Source: Rhizobium sp. Root1334 (GTDB lineage: Bacteria; Pseudomonadota; Alphaproteobacteria; Rhizobiales; Rhizobiaceae). Taken from it: a DNA stretch of 64,000 nucleotides. Below the pieces are notes generated by a model that saw only the letters and a program-made list of their open reading frames with translations, ran no database searches and had not been told where the DNA came from. The translations under genes were made by a program, and so were the position numbers. The stretch's first letter is position 1; the number at the start of each line of letters is the position of its first letter. The stretch lies in the NCBI RefSeq assembly GCF_001426665.1, contig NZ_LMEY01000007.1, positions 1 through 64,000 on the forward strand, written 5' to 3'. Shown in pieces: positions 17,068-25,380 of this stretch.

Positions 17068-19841
17068 GCGCCATCGTCGCGTCGGGCGCCCAACGCGGCG
17101 ACTGGCTGTGGCATGGTCCTCTTGGTGCCGTCCAGGTAATTGACCGGCTGGAGAGCTGGGGCGTGCACTCGCTCCGAGTGTGGTCACCCGCGTCGGGCAC
17201 GGTTACCCAGATCGATGAAGCCGCGGCCGAGCCAGTCGCCGCCCGCGCACCCACTTTAAACACCATCGTGCACCGGGCCGCCGCGGCACGCGTGCAGGAG
17301 GCGCTCGCCACCGAGGTCCTGCTCGCACCTATGCGATCAAGCGTCACCCCGCTGCCGCACCAGCTCTATGCGCTGGAGCGCGCCATGGAAAAGGGGCGAG
17401 TCCGCCACCTGTTCGCGGACGAGGTCGGCTTAGGCAAGACGATTGAGGCGGGACTCGTCATCCGCGAGCTCAAGCTGCGCGGCCTGGCGAAACGCATCCT
17501 CGTCGTCGCGCCGAAGGGGCTTACCCCACAGTGGCAGGCGGAGATGCAGCTCCACTTCGGTGAGGCATTCCGCATCGCAGAACCGGGCGACTTCGACGCA
17601 ATCTCCCGCTGGTCGGACGACGACAACGTCTGGCGCGTCGCAGATCAGGTAATCTGCCCCCTCGACAGCGTGAAGCCCCTTGCTCGGCGTCGCGGTTGGT
17701 CCTGGGAGCGGATCGCGGCCTACAACCAGCGGCGTTTTGAGGACCTGATCACCGCCGCCTGGGACCTGGTGGTCATCGATGAGGCACACCGACTCGGCGG
17801 CAGCACCGATCAGGTGGCCCGCTATAAGCTGGGCTCCGCGCTCGCCGACGCCACGCCCAACCTGCTCCTGCTGTCCGCGACGCCACACTCGGGGAAGTCG
17901 GACCAGTTCCTGCGCCTGATGCAGCTCCTCGACCGTGAGGCTTTTCCCGGCGAGGACTGCATCGACCGTGATCGGGTGGCACCGTACGTCGTTAGAACCG
18001 AGAAGCGGCTCGCCATCGACCACGAGGGCAATCCGCTCTTCAAGCCCCGGCAGACCCGGCTCGTGACCGTGGAGTGGGAACCGAGGCACGCCGCCCAGAG
18101 GCAGTTGTACGAGGCGGTCACCGACTATGTGCGGCATGGCTACAATCAGGCATTGAAGAGCAAGCAGCGCCACATCGGCTTCCTCATGGTTCTTATGCAG
18201 CGGCTGGTGACATCGTCTACTGCCGCGATCGCTACAACCCTCCGCCGTCGTCTCGAGGTGCTTGAGGATGCACCCGCGCAGCTGTCGCTTGCGCCTGACA
18301 TCGACGTCGCCGAGATGGCGGACATGGATGGACAGTCGCAGCTCGACGAGCTGGTGGACTGGCCTGGCTGGCGGTCGGAGAAGGCGGAGGTCGCGACCCT
18401 TTTACGTCTCGCGGAGCAGGCACTCGGAGGAACCGACGCAAAGGTCGAGGCGTTGCTGGAGCATGTTTACCGCATGCAGCAGGAGGAGGACGACCTCGAC
18501 CTGAAGGTGCTCATCTTCACCGAGTTCGTCCCTACGCAGGCGATGCTCGCCACACAGCTCCGCGAGCGCGGCTTCGAGGTAGCCACGCTTAACGGGCAGA
18601 TGGCGGTGCAGGAGCGAGTAGCCGCTCAAAAGGCGTTCGCAGGAACGGCTCGGGTGCTGATCTCGACGGACGCAGGTGGCGAGGGGCTGAATCTCCAGTT
18701 TGCGCACGTCATGTTCAACTACGACATGCCGTGGAATCCTATGCGCATCGAGCAACGCATCGGCCGCGTTGACCGAATCGGGCAAAAGCATACGGTTCGC
18801 GCCACCAACTTCGTCCTCGGTGGGACGGTCGAGCACCGCGTCCGTGAGGTGCTGGAGGCGAAGCTCGAGGCGATAGCCGAGGAATTCGGGGTTAACAAGG
18901 CGGCCGACGTGATGGACTCAGTCGAAGCGGAAGCGATGTTCGACGGCCTCTACATCGACGGCATCCTCTCGCCCGACGCGGTCGAGCAACGCGCCGACGC
19001 CAGGCTGGAAGAACTACGGGCACGGATAGCTGCCGACCGCGAACGTCACGAGCTCCTCGGTTCCGCCGCCCCGCTCGATCCGGGCGCCGCCCAGAGGTGG
19101 CGCCGGCATCCCATCCACTTTTGGGTTGAGAAGGCGGTGACAGCCGGTCTTGCCGACGCCGGCGGCGTTGCCCAACGCGATGGTGAAACCTGGCGGATTA
19201 CCTGGCCCGATGGCTCCTCGAACGATCGTGCCTGCTTCGACGCATCCGGTCTCGACGCGGCTCCCGACGCGACTTGGCTGACCCTCGATAATGCCGCCGT
19301 CCGTGGCGTGATCGACCACCTTCCCGCAGAACCGCCGGGTCGCCCGATTCCGCGCGTATCGGTGCCACAGCTGCCGGCCGGCGTCGAGGGCGTATGGTCG
19401 CTATGGCGCATTCGCATGAGCACCGTGCGGGGGGATAATCAGCGATACATGCCGCTCTTCGTGCAGAACGGGCGGGCGTTCGCGCCCACGGCCCGTAGGC
19501 TGTGGGACATGATCGTCACAGGTGAACTCACGACCGACGGCGACTACGCCAGCGACGCGGCAGCCGCCTTGGAGCAGTTCGCCGAAGCGCAGGCCGAGCC
19601 GATCTACCTGGAGCTTCGCAACGGACACCTCCAGCAGCTGGAGCAGGAGCGCCAGCGCGTAGCCGCAGCGTTCGACGCACGCCGACGGGCGATAGGCCGG
19701 ATAGGGCTTGAGAACGTTCGACGCGCACGGCTGGGGCGCCTTGAGGAGGAACATGAGCGTCGCATCCGTGAGCTCCAGAACGCGGCTGCGATAATGCCAA
19801 GCCTGGAGCCGGTAATCATCGTCGAGGTGCGACCGGCATGA
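17064..19841 (+). CDS. brxHII: BrxHII-type SNF2 helicase (type 3 BREX)
   Basis: This 925-residue SNF2/Swi2 ATPase has Walker A GLGKT at 122-126, DEAH at 239-242, motif III LLLSATPHSGK near 270, and a helicase C domain with LIFTEFVPTQAM, STDAGGEGLNLQ and MRIEQRIGRVDRIGQ. The C-terminal third has coiled coil (EQERQRVAAAFDARRR). GTG 17064 overlaps the end of pglXI (GTGA). In type 3 BREX the order is brxF, brxC, pglXI, brxHII, pglZ, brxA, and this is the fourth member. It is intact. DISARM DrmD is also SNF2-type, but the PglZ and BrxA neighbours favour BREX. Confidence 0.85.
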   Translation: MSAIVASGAQRGDWLWHGPLGAVQVIDRLESWGVHSLRVWSPASGTVTQIDEAAAEPVAARAPTLNTIVHRAAAARVQEALATEVLLAPMRSSVTPLPHQLYALERAMEKGRVRHLFADEVGLGKTIEAGLVIRELKLRGLAKRILVVAPKGLTPQWQAEMQLHFGEAFRIAEPGDFDAISRWSDDDNVWRVADQVICPLDSVKPLARRRGWSWERIAAYNQRRFEDLITAAWDLVVIDEAHRLGGSTDQVARYKLGSALADATPNLLLLSATPHSGKSDQFLRLMQLLDREAFPGEDCIDRDRVAPYVVRTEKRLAIDHEGNPLFKPRQTRLVTVEWEPRHAAQRQLYEAVTDYVRHGYNQALKSKQRHIGFLMVLMQRLVTSSTAAIATTLRRRLEVLEDAPAQLSLAPDIDVAEMADMDGQSQLDELVDWPGWRSEKAEVATLLRLAEQALGGTDAKVEALLEHVYRMQQEEDDLDLKVLIFTEFVPTQAMLATQLRERGFEVATLNGQMAVQERVAAQKAFAGTARVLISTDAGGEGLNLQFAHVMFNYDMPWNPMRIEQRIGRVDRIGQKHTVRATNFVLGGTVEHRVREVLEAKLEAIAEEFGVNKAADVMDSVEAEAMFDGLYIDGILSPDAVEQRADARLEELRARIAADRERHELLGSAAPLDPGAAQRWRRHPIHFWVEKAVTAGLADAGGVAQRDGETWRITWPDGSSNDRACFDASGLDAAPDATWLTLDNAAVRGVIDHLPAEPPGRPIPRVSVPQLPAGVEGVWSLWRIRMSTVRGDNQRYMPLFVQNGRAFAPTARRLWDMIVTGELTTDGDYASDAAAALEQFAEAQAEPIYLELRNGHLQQLEQERQRVAAAFDARRRAIGRIGLENVRRARLGRLEEEHERRIRELQNAAAIMPSLEPVIIVEVRPA

Positions 19842-21787
19842 CGGCTTGGTCCGATCACATCTTGGCTCCGTTCCAGCGCGAGTTCAGCCATCTGTGGGTC
19901 GTTACCGACCCCGATGAGATTCTGCTCGCCCCCACGGTTGCCCCAATCCTCGCGAAAAGAGGTTTCGAGCTCGTCACCTATCGTGACCCGCTCGCCTTCC
20001 GGCAACGCTACGAAGCCGAAATAAGGGGTGCGGCTGGAGGCGGCGCCTTCCTCGTCCACGTCCGTGGTGATGCCAGCACGATCGTGCCCTGGGACGTCCT
20101 GAACGAGGCGCGCGTACATGCGCTCTCGATCCCCGAGTTGTTCGGCGCGCTCGACGCAAACGCGGTGCGCGCGGTCGGATCAGAACGCTATGACGACCTG
20201 TGGCAGATCACGTCTTCTAGGCCGAGCATGCCGACGATAGGCACGGTCGCGACGAAAGACTTCCTAGCGACCAACCTTTACCGCGTCGTGCCGGACCTAC
20301 TCCGACGCCCTACTGATTTCTGGGAGCAGGCCTTCGACATTTTCTTCCGGGGCTCGCCCCTCCCACGCCTCATCGCATGCCATGTGGCAGAGCGGGCCTG
20401 CAGGCCGGACGGCATGTCTGTCGAGGTAGCGGCATCGATCCTTTCCGATCGGGCGACCTTCATCGACCGCGTCCAACGGGACTGGAACCTGTTCGCACGG
20501 GCATGGGCACGCGGCGAGGAGCCGCCCGCCGACGTCATCCCCTTCGCGCTGCCCGGCGTCCGCGTGAACCTCGACAGCATGGTGCTTGATGGCACCATTG
20601 CGCCCGCGAAGGTCGAGCTGGTTCCCCCATCGACGCCGAGCTGGATGGTCGTTGGAATGGCGCGGGACGATGAAGCCGCTCGCGCCCTGGCCGAGCAGCG
20701 GATCGACTTGTTGCGACAGGACATCCCGAAGGACGGCGCCACACACGGCGAGTGGCTGCGGTTTGCGGAACGGCACGCCGAGATCGTTGATGCGGGGCGA
20801 AGCCTAGCCACTGACGCCACCCGACCTGATCCGATGGCCGGGATCGCACAGGCCATCGATGTCTCCCTTTTCGACTGGCTGAAGAGCGGCTTCGACGGGT
20901 TGAGCTTCAACAGCTACGCGACCGCTCCCTCTATCGTGCATCAGATCGCGCCGCACATGGCGCATCGTCGACGGTCCGGTGAGCGGAGGCAGGCGCTGAT
21001 CGTTGTCGATGGGATCGCGCTCGACCAGTGGCTCATCTTGGAGCGCCGTCTTCGTGTCAATCAGCCGGACCTCCTCATCGATACCCGGTCATGCTTCGCT
21101 TGGCTACCGACGGTGACCGGCGTCTCGCGCCAAGCGATCTTCACCGGCGATCAACCACGAGCCTTTGCCAAGACGATCGGCAGCACCTCGCCCGAACCCG
21201 CCGCATGGCGGCGCTTCTGGGTGAACGAGGGTCTCGCCGAGAGCCAAGTGTTCTACGCCAAGGGACTTGGCCAGCCGGGGTCTTGCGACGAGGTCATCTC
21301 CGGCGCGATTGCCGATGGCGTCGAGGTCATCGGGCTCGTTGTGGACACGGTCGACGAGCTTCTCCACGGAGAGCTGTTCGGTAAGCAGGCGCTGGTCGGC
21401 CGCATCGAGCACTGGCTCGGGCTCGGCGAATGGGATCGGCTCGTCTGTTCGCTGATCGGAGCGGGCTACCGCATCTACGTCACCGCTGACCACGGCAATG
21501 TCGACGTCGTAGGCATGGGCCGTCCGTCGGAGGGGAGCGCCGCGGAGGAGCGTGGCGAGCGGGTCCGTATCTACGACAGCGTGGCTCTGCGGCAGAAGTC
21601 GTCCGCCACTATCGCCGGCAGCCGGGTTCTGCAGCCGGGTGGTTTGCCCGACACCTATATGCCGCTGTTCGCACCGTATGGGCGGGCATTTATCCCCGAC
21701 GGCCGGCGAGCCGTCGTGCATGGGGGCACATCCCTGGAGGAAGTCATCGTCCCGTTCGTCAGGATTTCGAGAAAGGAAGAGACGTGA
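19838..21787 (+). CDS. pglZ: PglZ domain protein (type 3 BREX)
   Basis: The 649-residue protein has a C-terminal alkaline-phosphatase-superfamily PglZ domain: ALIVVDGIALDQW near residue 390 supplies the first metal-binding Asp, and YVTADHGNVDVVG near 550 supplies the later Asp-His pair. PglZ is a core, defining component of BREX phage defence. ATG 19838 overlaps the helicase stop (ATGA) and its own stop overlaps brxA (GTGA), so the module is one translationally coupled unit. It appears complete. Confidence 0.85.
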   Translation: MTAWSDHILAPFQREFSHLWVVTDPDEILLAPTVAPILAKRGFELVTYRDPLAFRQRYEAEIRGAAGGGAFLVHVRGDASTIVPWDVLNEARVHALSIPELFGALDANAVRAVGSERYDDLWQITSSRPSMPTIGTVATKDFLATNLYRVVPDLLRRPTDFWEQAFDIFFRGSPLPRLIACHVAERACRPDGMSVEVAASILSDRATFIDRVQRDWNLFARAWARGEEPPADVIPFALPGVRVNLDSMVLDGTIAPAKVELVPPSTPSWMVVGMARDDEAARALAEQRIDLLRQDIPKDGATHGEWLRFAERHAEIVDAGRSLATDATRPDPMAGIAQAIDVSLFDWLKSGFDGLSFNSYATAPSIVHQIAPHMAHRRRSGERRQALIVVDGIALDQWLILERRLRVNQPDLLIDTRSCFAWLPTVTGVSRQAIFTGDQPRAFAKTIGSTSPEPAAWRRFWVNEGLAESQVFYAKGLGQPGSCDEVISGAIADGVEVIGLVVDTVDELLHGELFGKQALVGRIEHWLGLGEWDRLVCSLIGAGYRIYVTADHGNVDVVGMGRPSEGSAAEERGERVRIYDSVALRQKSSATIAGSRVLQPGGLPDTYMPLFAPYGRAFIPDGRRAVVHGGTSLEEVIVPFVRISRKEET

Positions 21788-22401
21788 GCACCGTACCACC
21801 CCGAATTGGCATGGATCGTTTCATCGATGCCGAATGGATGGAGTTGGCGGCGTCCGTTGTGCGTGGCGAAAGCGACTGGAAAGGTCTCCACGCACAACTC
21901 GCAGCTGATATCCCAGGACGCCAGGTCCAGCGCAAGGTTGTCGGTATCTTAAATCGGATGTGGTTTCCGGAGGGTACGGTCGGTCGAAGCCTTACGATAG
22001 AGGCTGCTATGCTCGTGCAACATAGTAAGCCAGGGTCACGCACCGCGGCCTTTGTAGCCGTAGCTATTGGAGCCTATCCATATTTCCGGGAGGTAGTGGA
22101 AAACGTTGGTCGCCTACTTCGTCTGCAAGAGACTTGTTCCGCAGGAGAGGTTCACCGCCGCATGTTCGAACTGCACGGAAAGCGGGCTACGATCGATCAG
22201 GCAACCAGTTATGCCTTTAAAACGATGGTGTCTTGGGGCATGGTCCAACGTCAAGCCGACCGAAGGCTCTGCCATGCAGCATCTCTGGAGCTTGTTCCAG
22301 AGGCAAAGAGACTTCTTGATCTTGCTGCCAACAGGTCGCGACACAGCGTCACCCCGTTACAAGCGACTGATCCGCTGCTTTTCGCCTTCAACAAAGGTTG
22401 A
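21784..22401 (+). CDS. brxA: BrxA family protein (type 3 BREX)
   Basis: The 205-residue, mostly helical protein fits BrxA (DUF1819, about 200 residues) in length, position and layout as the last gene of type 3 BREX. Features include a central hydrophobic helix (FVAVAIGAYPYFREVV) and FELHGKRATIDQATSYAFK, resembling a winged-helix segment. GTG 21784 overlaps the pglZ stop. BrxA is a small DNA-binding component. Sequence recognition alone is moderate; the operon position carries most of the weight. Confidence 0.7.
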   Translation: MSTVPPRIGMDRFIDAEWMELAASVVRGESDWKGLHAQLAADIPGRQVQRKVVGILNRMWFPEGTVGRSLTIEAAMLVQHSKPGSRTAAFVAVAIGAYPYFREVVENVGRLLRLQETCSAGEVHRRMFELHGKRATIDQATSYAFKTMVSWGMVQRQADRRLCHAASLELVPEAKRLLDLAANRSRHSVTPLQATDPLLFAFNKG

Positions 22402-22801
22402 TCGGACAGCCGGCGGCTATGCAGAGATCGATCACCAGAGCATGTCGTTGCGGTCGGCACAACGCAGCTAGCCGACGATCCTCTGTTCTGACGGTAGCAG
22501 CAAATCAGCTTCCACTTAAGGAAGCAATATCGGGGCGCCGCGGCTCGATCATGCCTTTTGCCTCCAGAAAAAACTTTGGTGTACTCCCGACGTCCTCTGC
22601 CGGCCCCGCACCAGATTTCGAGCAAAAAACCGTCGTTGATATCGTATCTTTTCAGACATTTGCCTGTATAAACTTATCAAATTATGTCTTTAGTGACGGC
22701 TGTCGGCCTGCCGAAACTTTGGTAGTTCCCGACGGCCCGAGTTAGAGTGCCGCGCCAGGACGATGCGGTGAAATGAGTGACGCGCAACCTTAAGGCACAT
22801 A
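22402..22801. other. Intergenic region between BREX remnant and Septu-like pair
   Basis: Four hundred bases without a convincing gene. The last 170 bases are AT-richer and hold possible promoter elements (TTGCCTGTATAAACTTATC around 22660-22680), as expected for independent expression of the following pair. No repeat or terminator was seen. Confidence 0.4.
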
Positions 22802-24067
22802 ATGTACCTGGAGAGAATAGAGCTTCGCAACTTCAGAGGCATCACCCGATTGCAGGTCGATTTTGATCGCCGGCTCACCGTGATCGTTGGTGCAAATGGT
22901 GTGGGGAAGACGTCGATACTCGATGCGGTTGCGATTGGTCTTTCTCAATATATTGCGAGACTTAGCAAGACGGCGATGAGCGCGAGACGCATCACCGACG
23001 ACGATGTTAAGATAGATAGCACTGGAACGAGGATCCAGATTCTCGCAGAGGATGGCTCGCAGAAGTATCGCTGGACGATGGTGAAGCAGGACCAACGTGA
23101 AAAACTTCTGCGGCCAGTATCAAGCGACTATCGCGGCGTTTCCGACTTGGTAAAACGAATTGCGGAAAGGGCAGAAGGATCTTCGACTTTCCTGGCAGGG
23201 GAAGCTCCGGTCATATTTTATAACCAGCGTCGTGCCATTATTGAGATCCCGCAGCGAAAGCGCGGAAAGATTAGTCATGAGGTTGCCGACGCGTTTGCGG
23301 AGAGCCTAGACGTCGGTCGTATTGATTTTCGAAAGCTCACCTACTGGTTTCAGGAGCGCGAAACTGAAGAGTTGCGCAAACAGCGTCGCCAGAAAAGCTA
23401 TCTCGACCCTCAGTTGGAAGCGGTTCGAAAGGCCATTTCATCAGCTACGGGCTTGAAAGATCCCTATTATCGTATCGAGGCTCCCCGGGGTTTGACTTTC
23501 ACCAAGGGAAGGACCGAGCTTCACGCCAACCAGCTCTCGACAGGTGAGAGGATTTACATGGCTCTCGCCGGGGACCTAGCTCGGCGGCTTGCCATCATCA
23601 ATCCGAATATTAAGAACCCGCTCCTGGGAAAAGGAATTGTTCTAATCGACGAAGTGGAGTTGCACTTGCACCCTGCTTGGCAGAGGCGGATCATTTCGTG
23701 GCTGACCAATACCTTTGCAAATGTTCAGTTCATCATTACGACCCATTCTCCGCAGGTGCTCGGAGAGGTGCAATCAGAGGTCATCAGGGTGCTGAATGTT
23801 CGCCGCAATGAAGTTAAGCTCGACTATATCCGAGCGTCACTCGGGCGGGACAGCAATTACCTTCTCGCGGCCGCTTTCGGTGCGGACGAGCGGTCGCCTG
23901 TCGCCAAAGGCCGTATTGATCGCATCGACAAGGCACTCGCTGACGGCCGCTTGGAGGATGTGGCGGAAGAAATCCGTCAACTTCGACACGAGGTAGAAGG
24001 AGCCGATCCGCAAATCGATATTGCTGAGGCAAGGCTGGCCCGTCGTACGAGGACGGCTTCAGAATGA
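22802..24067 (+). CDS. ptuA: AAA ATPase, PtuA-like (Septu defence)
   Basis: The 421-residue ABC/RecF-type ATPase begins MYLERIELRNFRGI. It has Walker A GANGVGKT at 30-37, the ABC signature QLSTGERIYMAL near 245, Walker B IVLIDEVELHLHP near 280 and the H-loop TTHSPQVL near 320, the layout of AAA_21/OLD-type ATPases. Its start has an AAGG ribosome site. It overlaps a small HNH nuclease gene by four bases (ATGA). An ATPase followed directly by an HNH protein is the definition of the two-gene Septu phage-defence system, where PtuA forms the sensor assembly and PtuB cuts nucleic acid. It is complete. Confidence 0.8.
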   Translation: MYLERIELRNFRGITRLQVDFDRRLTVIVGANGVGKTSILDAVAIGLSQYIARLSKTAMSARRITDDDVKIDSTGTRIQILAEDGSQKYRWTMVKQDQREKLLRPVSSDYRGVSDLVKRIAERAEGSSTFLAGEAPVIFYNQRRAIIEIPQRKRGKISHEVADAFAESLDVGRIDFRKLTYWFQERETEELRKQRRQKSYLDPQLEAVRKAISSATGLKDPYYRIEAPRGLTFTKGRTELHANQLSTGERIYMALAGDLARRLAIINPNIKNPLLGKGIVLIDEVELHLHPAWQRRIISWLTNTFANVQFIITTHSPQVLGEVQSEVIRVLNVRRNEVKLDYIRASLGRDSNYLLAAAFGADERSPVAKGRIDRIDKALADGRLEDVAEEIRQLRHEVEGADPQIDIAEARLARRTRTASE

Positions 24068-24741
24068 AGCATTCAAACAAGATGTTGCCGCCGCCGGAGT
24101 TCGTCGCGTGGCTTGGTAAAGAGTGCGCTGATTGGAAGCCAACCTATAAGGGCCTGTCGGGAACTCCGATGACTGCCGTCCGAGAAAGCCTGCTTGCCGA
24201 GCAAGGGCATGTCTGTTGCTACTGTGGACGCCCGTTGAAAGACGGTGATGGTCATATAGATCATTTCTGGCCGCAAGCACATTTCGACGGTGTAAGCGGA
24301 CCAGATTTCACCCTGAACTATAACAATTTTTTCCGCAGTTGTGGCCCACCGGGCAATCATGGAGTTCCTAAGCAGCGACCATCGACCTGCGGCGATTCGA
24401 AAAAGAACTGGTACGACAACGTTGCAAGCATTCTCCCTTCGGATCCAGGGTGTGAGGAGCGTTTCACATTCGGACAGTCGGGGAAGATCGGGGCGGCAAG
24501 ATCCGACGACCAGGCGGCTTTGAATATGATCGGCGCGCTGTCACTAGACGATGATGCACTGGATTTGGAGCGAGCCGCAATTATCGCCGAGGTCGAGGAA
24601 GTACTGGCAGCGGGCCGTACGGCCCACGAAGAATTACTTCGTGTCAGGGCCCGCACAGACGGAAAGTTGCCCGGGTTCGGACATGTAGTGGCCCGTTATC
24701 TGGAGCTTGAATTCGGGATTCAACCGAAGAGCTACAGATAG
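24064..24741 (+). CDS. ptuB: HNH endonuclease, PtuB-like (Septu defence)
   Basis: The 225-residue protein has a zinc-supported HNH core: CCYCGRPL (CxxC at 51-54), then GHIDHFWPQ with the catalytic HxDH at 64-67. A second Cys pair (FRSCGPPGNHG and PSTCGDSKKNW) completes the metal site. This is the pattern of the TIGR02646-like HNH proteins found in Septu and some retron systems. The ATG overlaps the stop of the ATPase. No reverse transcriptase or msr-msd RNA is nearby, so this is Septu and not a retron. The nuclease residues are intact. Confidence 0.8.
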   Translation: MKHSNKMLPPPEFVAWLGKECADWKPTYKGLSGTPMTAVRESLLAEQGHVCCYCGRPLKDGDGHIDHFWPQAHFDGVSGPDFTLNYNNFFRSCGPPGNHGVPKQRPSTCGDSKKNWYDNVASILPSDPGCEERFTFGQSGKIGAARSDDQAALNMIGALSLDDDALDLERAAIIAEVEEVLAAGRTAHEELLRVRARTDGKLPGFGHVVARYLELEFGIQPKSYR

Positions 24742-25380
24742 CATATTCGCCTTGTTCCTGGTTCAGCGCTGCGCCTTTGCCGGTCGGTCCAAATTCCCTG
24801 ACGACCGGACAGTCCGTTATGTCCGATCCTATTCGCAGGGAGCGTGGGCGGAGGAGCCGGTTGAAAATCAAAGGGATGGTTTGAACTGCCGGTAATTAGT
24901 CTTCCAGCGTGGACATCACGAACTCGAGTGTTTTCAGATGCTTGACTGAACAGAAGGCTGGTCGCTGGTTCGGATCCATTCAAGGCGGGGGAATCAATTA
25001 CTTCTACAGGCTCCCATGCATAAATATCGAAGGGACGATCTTCGTCTAGCTGGCGTTCTCGTGGACATAGGCCATCGCTCGGGTTGATGATACGGCCCAG
25101 CAAGCTTGAAAATCCCCATAAAAAGACGTCCTGGGCAGCCGGCTCCCGCACGAAACGCTCCCTCGCCAACGCTATGCAAAAGCTCCCCATCAACCGGCAT
25201 TGCCAACTCAATCATTGGTTAGACAACAGGGATCTTCTGACACGATTTTACACCCAGGCTGTAAGATCCTCTCTCGATTTGCCAGCTTATCAATCGCGCC
25301 GTGCTCCGGCATTTTCTTCCCACGCCTCCCCCTGGAGGCAAGAAGAGCGACTTGGGCGCCTCGCGCTGCGGGAAAATGTC
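24742..25380. other. Gene-free region downstream of the defence island
   Basis: About 640 bases in which no frame on either strand resembles a known protein, although long open frames exist on both. The right end serves as the promoter region of the MFS exporter and contains the dyad listed at 25248-25264. The stretch could be degenerate sequence marking the right edge of the island. Confidence 0.4.
25248..25264. promoter_or_regulatory. TTACA-N7-TGTAA dyad upstream of MFS gene
   Basis: This perfect inverted repeat lies 116 bases before the MFS start. The adjacent 16 bases (CAGGCTGTAAGATCCT) recur with two changes as CAGGCTTTACGATCCT at about 27899-27914, just upstream of the LysR gene that faces the exporter. 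Shared sequence at both promoters fits a LysR operator (T-N11-A type). Confidence 0.4.

Noticed and set aside
15454..21787. DISARM system
   Set aside because: A methylase plus SNF2 helicase recalls DISARM, but DrmA, DrmB and DrmC are absent and the PglZ and BrxA genes follow, which fits type 3 BREX.
22402..24741. Retron with PtuAB effector
   Set aside because: No reverse transcriptase gene and no msr-msd-like structured region was seen upstream; only the two Septu genes are present.
24732..25215. Minus-strand ORFs after ptuB
   Set aside because: Open in several frames but with no recognisable domain; treated as noncoding or degenerate.
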